Position numbers and translations under genes: made by a program. A stretch of 11,706 bases of DNA from assembly GCA_002887195.1 (NCBI GenBank), contig PJAB01001882.1, forward strand, positions 1 to 11,706. The letters run 5' to 3'. The stretch comes from Chrysochromulina parva. Lineage: Eukaryota > Haptophyta > Prymnesiales > Chrysochromulinaceae. This document shows positions 6,609 through 11,706 of the stretch, piece after piece (positions within the stretch are counted from its first letter, which is position 1; the number at the start of each line of letters is the position of its first letter). The notes under the pieces are model-generated. The model was not told the origin of the DNA. It made no database searches and was given only the letters and a program-made list of their open reading frames with translations.

Positions 6609-8925
6609 ATGGCAGCACGTCTTCTTGCGGCCCTGCCTGAGCCTGCTTGGCGTAAGGCAGCCGCAGTGCTCGACGCAGACTTCGCCATAATGTGCCGCAA
6701 GCGCAGTCAACGTGAGGCTGAGGATGCTCGCCGTGCCAGGTGGTATCAGTCCTCCGACTCCTCGCAGAATCCTCATTTGGAGTTGGAGGCGGAAGACTCC
6801 GAGCACTTTTGGCACTGTGCGAATACCGCCGTGAAATGGGAGGGCACGCGTGCGGCTCAACTCATGATACAGCGTCGATGCGTGCTGCGTTTTAACCCAC
6901 AGGTCGTTGATGCGCTCCACGCCTTTTGGGAGACATCCCAGAACAGTGGCGCCACCACTGTACCTACAAGCTGGCCACTCGCAGCGGGCAAGGCTCGGGA
7001 CTCGGTGCCCCCAACCATGGACCGCATTGAGCATGCGCGTTGCTACGGCAAGATCTACATGGTGCTCATCCATGACTGGGACATCGCTATGGCCAAGATG
7101 ACGCTTGAGGCCGAGTGGGAATATGATGCGCAGGGCGCGGAGACTCTGAGCCGTGTCCAGCTCGGTGACGGGCTCTTCGAGGTTGCGGATCTCTGGTGCC
7201 ACGCGCTCCGTCCGGCTCAAGCCTCCGCCGGCGTCGGCGTCGCGGCCGCGGAGTATGCCCACTTCCTACTGAATCTGCTCGATCGCATCGCCACAGATTC
7301 GTCTCCACGTGTCTGGCTTGAGGGCGGCGTGATCGCCGCGTCAGTCGTGGAGGCCAATGCCGCCCGGCCGTTGTGGAAGCCGCCCGCGCCCCCCGCGCTG
7401 GCAGGCGGAGCCGAGCTGACGCGAGCGGGCCGCCACATACAAGCCGAGGCCCTTCGTAAACAGGCGGTGCTGTCGGTGCAGGCGGGGATGCGTCGCCGGC
7501 ACGCCAAGCAGGCGGCCAGCCTAAGGCTCGCGGCCGTGCGGCTGATTCAACGCCGGTTTCTGATGTGGCTCGAGGCACGGCGCCCCCGGATGGGCGCAAC
7601 ATCACCGCCGCCGCCGCACGGAACACCTCGGCGCTTCGACTCACCGGGCACCTTCAGGCGCCGCGAGGACGCTCACGAGGACGCCTTTAGAGATGCGAGC
7701 GCCCTAGCGGGCGCCGAGGGGGCGGCCGTGATCCTCCAAGCAAGGGCACGGGGGGAGCTCGCACGGCGCCAGGCCGAGGAGGCACGCCTCGAACATCACA
7801 ATGCGAGCGCCAAGCGCTTCCTCTGCGAGACGGTGTATCACACGTCTCGCGAAGAAGACAGGCTTCATGAGGGTCCCACCGGCGTCGAATCGGGCGAGGA
7901 CGGTGCCAGCGAGACTCACGCGAAGAGCCAGGAGCTTTGCAATGAGCTTTGCAATCAGCCCACGGACGTGCTCCTGCACGTGCGTGGGACCTCGATGGCT
8001 CAGAATGGAATGTACCCTACGTTCAGCACGCCGATGGCTCCAGAGGCTCATCCAGAGTACACTGGCATGTCGCCTCTGCGCCGGCCGAGCTACCAACGCG
8101 CCCACGGCGGCGCCCACGTCTTGCGCCCGCCCTGCTCGAGCTCGAATTATTCAGGGCTACCCAGCTCACCGCCGTGCTCGAGCTCGTACTTTGCAGGGTT
8201 ACCCAGCTCAATCTTGTACCCGGGCTACCTTCTAGGGAAGGCGGGGGGGATGGGCGCTGTGCACGGGGCCGCGCGCGCCATAGCTGGTGCATCGGCATCT
8301 GAGGTGTCCATGGGAGATGGGTGGTCGCCACAGCAGCAGGCCATTGAGCAAGCGCTCAGACACCACATGGCCACTGGTGCAGCCACTGCCTCGTCCGCCT
8401 CTGCCACTGCCACAGAGCCCTATCAGCTGATGGGACGCATTGCAGCGGGTTCCAACGTCAAGAGCGTGTCGAGCTTGCCATGCCCCGATGACGTGCCCCG
8501 AGTACCTTCGTGGCAACGCTACGCTGTGAGCACACCTTCCCTACTCGTGGCCGAAGTGAATCCGCATGGCGTGCCACAGCGCTACGATCACGCCGCTGAG
8601 CGCCCGGGCTTGACAACGCTACCCCTGGGGAAGGATGGACTGCATCGTATGGCGTCATCACCCTCTTTTGAGAGCAGGATCCCACTTCGTTCCTACCCCG
8701 AGATGATTGCCGACCGTGCCAGGCAGGCCCCACAGGCTGCGCACCTCTTGGCACGACGTCCGGGCGGGATCGGTAAGCCAGCCGGGGCAGTCTTGTACTT
8801 GGACAACCGTCCGGGCTATCAACCCGCTTTGGCCATACTTGCCCCCTTCCAGCCGCGCGGTATTGGGGCGACAAGGGGCGCTGCCGCCACCGAAGCAGCG
8901 AGCAAGCGCGCTGTGCAGAGCACTC

Positions 8926-8969
<44 letters not shown>

Positions 8970-9917
8970 GAAGATGGCAGGTCCACTGCAGTCAGCGCCC
9001 CGATGGCCGCTCATGCCCAGCACACGATGCACGCGCTGCCCCATTCGCCACCAGCCATGCCCACCACCAGAATTGAAATCTCGCTCATGCCATCCAACCC
9101 GCGAATGATATCCCAACGAACTCGATCAATGGCACATCGGCCATCGACCGCACCGGCGCACCGGCGCGATGCACGGCCGTCCGAACCTAATAAGGACCTC
9201 GGAGTCTGTGCAGACTGTAGCTCGCCGAGATTTAGCTTCTCAAGCATCGAGGAGCTCCTCAAGGGCCCGGCGAAAGGGAGAGGCGCACGTCCTTTTTCTG
9301 CCGCGGCCCGGACCGTCGATGCAGGCTCATTGCAGCACCAAGCACCTTCAACACTGGTACCAGTGCAGGCGGTGGCCGGTGCCACTCGTGAGCCGTTCTT
9401 GGAGCTGCTCAATCAGGGGGGTGAGCCGCTGCTGACGCGTATGGTGAAGGTCGCTCGTCTGGAGAACGCCATTCCAGTGGAGGAGGGCGCAGCTCATCCT
9501 CACGTCGAAGGCGACGCACTCGCCCGAGCACCTTCACAAGCGCCGCTCTCGTCTCACAGCGCGAGTACTGAGCCTGCGGCATGCCAGGGAGGTGGAGGGA
9601 AGGGAGGAGCAACTCTGGGCCGTGTCACACCGCTCCCAAGCCCCTGCTTTGCTCCCTGCTTCAAACCGGCTCCCGTCCTGGGCTCTTTACAGGGCTCCTT
9701 GCCATCAAAGCAAGTTCATACACCGATGGGGTCGCGCGCTGTCTTTGCACCGGCTCCGCGAGCGCCGCAACGAGAGCCGCGGGCTGCAGCGCCCCCCGGC
9801 TCGGCAGGGGCGATGGGCGGGGCATCTGGCTCCTCGGGTTCGAAGATGCTCACCATCATTAGCCTGGAGAGCGAGGCTTCGAAGCGAGCCAAGACTCTTC
9901 TAGCAACGATTGGGTAA
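6609..9917 (+). CDS. IQ-motif protein with helical N-terminal domain and polyQ tail, 1102 aa
   Basis: This is a single open frame with a good start context (A at -3, G at +4). Residues about 1-230 are ordered and helical. The segment about 155-228 (WEYDAQGAETLSRVQLGDGLFEVADLW, split here only by description, then AEYAHFLLNLL) resembles a degenerate EF-hand-like region seen in other algal proteins; that recall is not verified. Candidate IQ calmodulin-binding motifs follow: VLSVQAGMRRRHAK (about 287-300, weak), AVRLIQRRFLMWLEAR (309-324) and AAVILQARARGELARR (372-387). From about 420 the protein is low-complexity and Ser/Pro/Ala-rich, with a duplicated 14-residue unit at 507-534 and 14 glutamines at 774-787. 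No membrane segment or signal peptide is seen. A calmodulin-linked cytoskeletal or ciliary role is inferred only from the IQ motifs and the filamin-type neighbour. The TAA stop overlaps the splice-donor consensus GGTAAGT, so the true C-terminus may lie downstream. Confidence 0.85.
8127..8210 (+). repeat. 42-bp tandem duplication in the IQ-motif gene
   Basis: Two adjacent 42-bp copies encode PPCSSSNYSGLPSS and PPCSSSYFAGLPSS (residues 507-520 and 521-534). Most differences are single bases, and the frame is kept. This is a local expansion within the disordered tail. Confidence 0.9.
8928..8969 (+). repeat. CAG microsatellite (13 CAG + 1 CAA), polyglutamine
   Basis: Thirteen uninterrupted CAG codons from 8928 to 8966 plus a terminal CAA encode 14 glutamines (residues 774-787) in the IQ-motif protein. 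Pure codon repetition, rather than mixed CAG/CAA, points to replication slippage, and the length is likely to vary between strains. Confidence 0.97.
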
Positions 9918-9919
9918 GT
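9914..9919 (+). other. Perfect splice-donor consensus over the IQ-gene stop codon
   Basis: GTAAGT begins at 9914, and its TAA (9915-9917) is the apparent stop of the 1102-aa frame. If used, the exon would end at 9913 in phase 2. An acceptor CTCGCAG at 10083-10089 would continue the frame for about 63 codons to 10281, where a second donor-like GTGAGT occurs. Whether the donor is used cannot be decided from the sequence. Confidence 0.4.
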
Positions 9920-10135
9920 TTTGTCGTGTGTGTACTGGCTACGCTGCGGCAGCCGAGCTGAAACCGCCGGTAAAAACGCGGTACACGCAACAGTCAACAC
10001 GGCTCTCAAATGTCACATGTGTGCTTGTGTACTACCTGCTAAGAACCTACGCTAAGAGCCTGCACAGCTGAGCTCGCCTGCACTCGCAGAGCTCGCAACC
10101 GTGAGATCGACGCACGACGGTGGGCCCACAGGGCC
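9918..10135. other. Intergenic region between convergent genes
   Basis: This segment lies between the end of the plus-strand IQ gene and the last stop of the minus-strand GARP locus. I see no gene, no TGTAA signal for the plus strand and no repeat of note. If the plus-strand gene is spliced, most of it would be an intron (9914-10089). Confidence 0.45.
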
Positions 10136-10625
10136 TCAGGGGCCGCCTTGGGGGGGGTCGGCTTCGCGCTTCGGTCGTGGCGCCGGGCATGGCGCTTGGG
10201 CACCGTCCCGGTGACTCGGCTGACGGCGGGAAGGGTGACGGCCCGAGAAGCGCGTCGAGCATGGCTGGCCTCGGTGCGATGGTGAGTTGGCGGCGGCGCC
10301 CTGGTGTTCGCAGAGCAACGAGCTGTGGCCGCTGGCTATGGAGCGCGTGCGCTGCAGCCGGCGCCGCGTTGGGTACGTATGGGGCAGCGGGCGTGACGCC
10401 GTCGAGAAGGAGCCGGCATCGGTATGGTGGAGTTGAACCACTCGCTCGTGCCAACGTCTTCCGTGGAGCTGCAAAAAGTCCTCTACCGAGAGGTCCGCAA
10501 GCTGCTGCATCTCGAGCTCGAGATTGGACTGCGAAATAGACGACATTCCGCGTGTTGAGATGTCCTTCATCGGGATAGTGCTCATGCGCAATCCTTGAAG
10601 AGTGCCACACCGCTGGCCGAAGAAG

Positions 10626-10705
10626 CCGCCGCCTCCGCCTCCGCCGCCGCCTCCGCCTCCGCCGCCGCCTCCGCCGCCGTTACCACCACCACCGCCGCCA
10701 CCGCT
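10626..10705 (-). repeat. GGN trinucleotide tract (polyglycine)
   Basis: An 80-bp run of CCG/CCT/CCA triplets on the plus strand encodes polyglycine with one asparagine in the minus-strand GARP locus. The tract is interrupted in composition, not a pure microsatellite. It lies just downstream of the apparent frame change near 10768. Confidence 0.9.
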
Positions 10706-11080
10706 TAGGTAGCCACTGACGAGCAACTCGTGGCCGCCGCCCGTTGCCGCCGCTGAGGCCGCAGCCGAGAAGGCCGCCGCGGAAACCTGCCCCGCCGAAG
10801 CCGGCCGACAGCTGCGCCGACAGCTGCGCCGACACCCCACGCGCGCTCAGGGCGGCGCTCAGGGCGGCGAGGTTGGAGGCGCAGAGGCCGGCGCCGAGGC
10901 CTGCACCGCCCATCCCCATGCCGTTCAGCACGGCATGCGCGAGACTCCCTAGTTGCGAGAGGTGCTCCAGGGATGAGAGCCCATCCCAACCGCCCAGCCC
11001 GGCGCCGCCGAGCAGCCGCGACGACGCCGACGTGCCTGCGCGCGCCGCCACGCGAGGTTGGAAGGCGCGCGGAGGCAGTG

Positions 11081-11148
11081 CCACCGTTGCCACCTCCGCC
11101 GCCACCTCCGCCGCCGCCTGCTCCGCCTCGTCCGCCGCCGCTCGCCAC
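11081..11148 (-). repeat. Second GGN/GCN trinucleotide-rich tract
   Basis: CCACC/CCGCC-type triplets on the plus strand read as polyglycine in one minus-strand frame and as Ala/Glu-rich sequence (ADEAEQAAAEVAAEV) in another. The frame ambiguity of the GARP locus is resolved differently on its two sides, so this is a likely site of one of the indels. Confidence 0.75.
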
Positions 11149-11318
11149 CCCTTGCTCTGGTACGCCCGTTGGTGTGCTCGCGGGCGATGGCGCGTGCAGC
11201 ATTTCCGTTAGTCGCTCCCCCGAATGGCACCTTGCTTGGGCTGCGGCGGAGCCTTGCTCATTGTGTCGACTTTGATCGGCCGTCTTGCGCTTTGTGTCGA
11301 CGCGCTTCTCCATGTGCA

Positions 11319-11501
11319 CAGCCTGTACTTTTGGAGGTGCGACTTGATGCACAGGCGAGTGGGAGCGTTCTCGCCGTGCAGGTCCATGATCTGGGCGATC
11401 GCCTGCGGCTTTGTCTGCTCGTGCCCAAGCTCGGCCACGGCGGCCTCGAAGCGATAGTGGAGGTGGCGAGCGGCGGCGGGTGACCGGACGAATCGCTGCT
11501 T
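11319..11501 (-). other. GARP/Myb-like DNA-binding domain
   Basis: Conserved positions are visible in order: KQRFV, then SP, LHYRFEAAVAELG, the KPQAI turn, IAQIMDL, and the hallmark IKSHLQKYRL that ends the recognition helix. Compared with the family pattern KxRxxW(S/T)xxLHxRF, the tryptophan is an arginine (CGG at 11484-11486) and about four extra residues (AAAR) sit between SP and LH. The second half of the domain looks intact. An acceptor-like CCGCAG lies just before the domain (11510-11505), so it may begin a separate exon. Confidence 0.88.
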
Positions 11502-11706
11502 TTGCTGCGGACCGGGCGGGTCATCTCATAGGCCGCTCAGGCCGCCGCTCAGGCCGCGGCCGAGGCCGTCGCCGAGGCCGCTGCCGACACTTCAAGCCAT
11601 GGCCCCTCCGCCGCCGCCGCCGCCACCGAAGCTGGGGCCGCCGCCCGGGCTTCCGCCGAGGCCGCCGAAGCCACCGAGACCGGCGTTCGTAGGCACGCTG
11701 CGCGAA

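Larger units (their letters stand above)
10136..11706 (-). pseudogene. Disrupted GARP (Myb-SHLQKYR) transcription-factor gene, 5' end beyond window
   Basis: Reading the minus strand, a Gly-rich segment (11705-11595) is followed in the same frame by TGA at 11592-11594, another Gly/Leu-rich segment, TGA at 11526-11528, and then a clear GARP DNA-binding domain ending SHLQKYRL (11342-11319). Directly afterwards the best frame shifts by -1 to VHMEKRVDTKRKTAD, while the original frame stops at 11208. The original frame looks coding again from about 11130 to 10775 (LGGWDGLSSLEHLSQLGSL, then SAQLSAQLSAGFGG). Near 10768 one surplus base in a G-run moves the coding signal to a third frame, which runs through polyglycine (10705-10626) and a helical MSSISQSNLELEMQQLADL segment to a TGA at 10136. 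The first shifts leave no room for an intron. GARP proteins are nuclear DNA-binding regulators. Alternatives are sequencing indels in GC-rich repeats, or undetected introns for the two TGA codons. Domain identity is firm; the pseudogene label is tentative. Confidence 0.6.

Noticed and set aside
8658..9116. Minus-strand frame with a poly-leucine stretch resembling a membrane segment
   Set aside because: The leucines are simply the CAG microsatellite read in antisense.
11058..11483. 141-aa plus-strand frame opposite the GARP domain
   Set aside because: It is the antisense shadow of the GARP domain and of Gly-rich triplet tracts.

Overview
The window looks like nuclear DNA of a GC-rich unicellular eukaryote, most likely a microalga. 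The evidence is a DNA-replication gene that only reads correctly after removal of short GT-AG introns, long intronless genes rich in low-complexity and trinucleotide tracts, and a GARP/Myb-SHLQKYR domain of the kind common in green and several secondary algae. Haptophyte, prasinophyte or a related lineage cannot be separated from the sequence alone. There is no sign of operons, plasmids or phage.

Left part (1-2278). A four-exon plus-strand gene at 167-1095 encodes SLD5, a subunit of the GINS complex of the replicative CMG helicase. It is followed by about 600 bases with no recognisable gene. A small minus-strand gene (1697-2026, 109 aa) of unknown function comes next.

Centre (2279-9917). Two large, uninterrupted genes are arranged head to head around a 226-bp shared promoter region. 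The minus-strand gene (2279-6382, 1367 aa) encodes a filamin-repeat protein with an SH3-like segment and long Thr/Ala/Ser-rich insertions. It carries a perfect 23-1-23 palindrome inside its 3' coding end. The plus-strand gene (6609-9917, 1102 aa) encodes an IQ-motif protein with a helical N-terminal region, a long disordered tail and a 13xCAG polyglutamine tract. Its stop codon lies inside a perfect splice-donor consensus, so its 3' end may be misplaced.

Right part (9918-11706). On the minus strand lies a GARP-type transcription-factor gene with Gly-rich flanks. Its domain is unmistakable, but the locus has two in-frame TGA codons upstream of the domain, apparent frameshifts directly after it and further down, and loss of the conserved first tryptophan. 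The neighbouring 7.4 kb of coding sequence is undisturbed, so a decaying gene copy is a serious possibility, although indel errors in GC-rich repeats are not excluded.

Functionally the window mixes a housekeeping replication factor, two probable cytoskeleton or calmodulin-linked proteins that may be co-regulated from one promoter, and a damaged regulatory gene. I found no convincing new defence system or mobile element. The points most worth checking are the disrupted GARP locus, the coding palindrome, and the splice-donor stop codon with antisense overlap at 9.9-10.6 kb.
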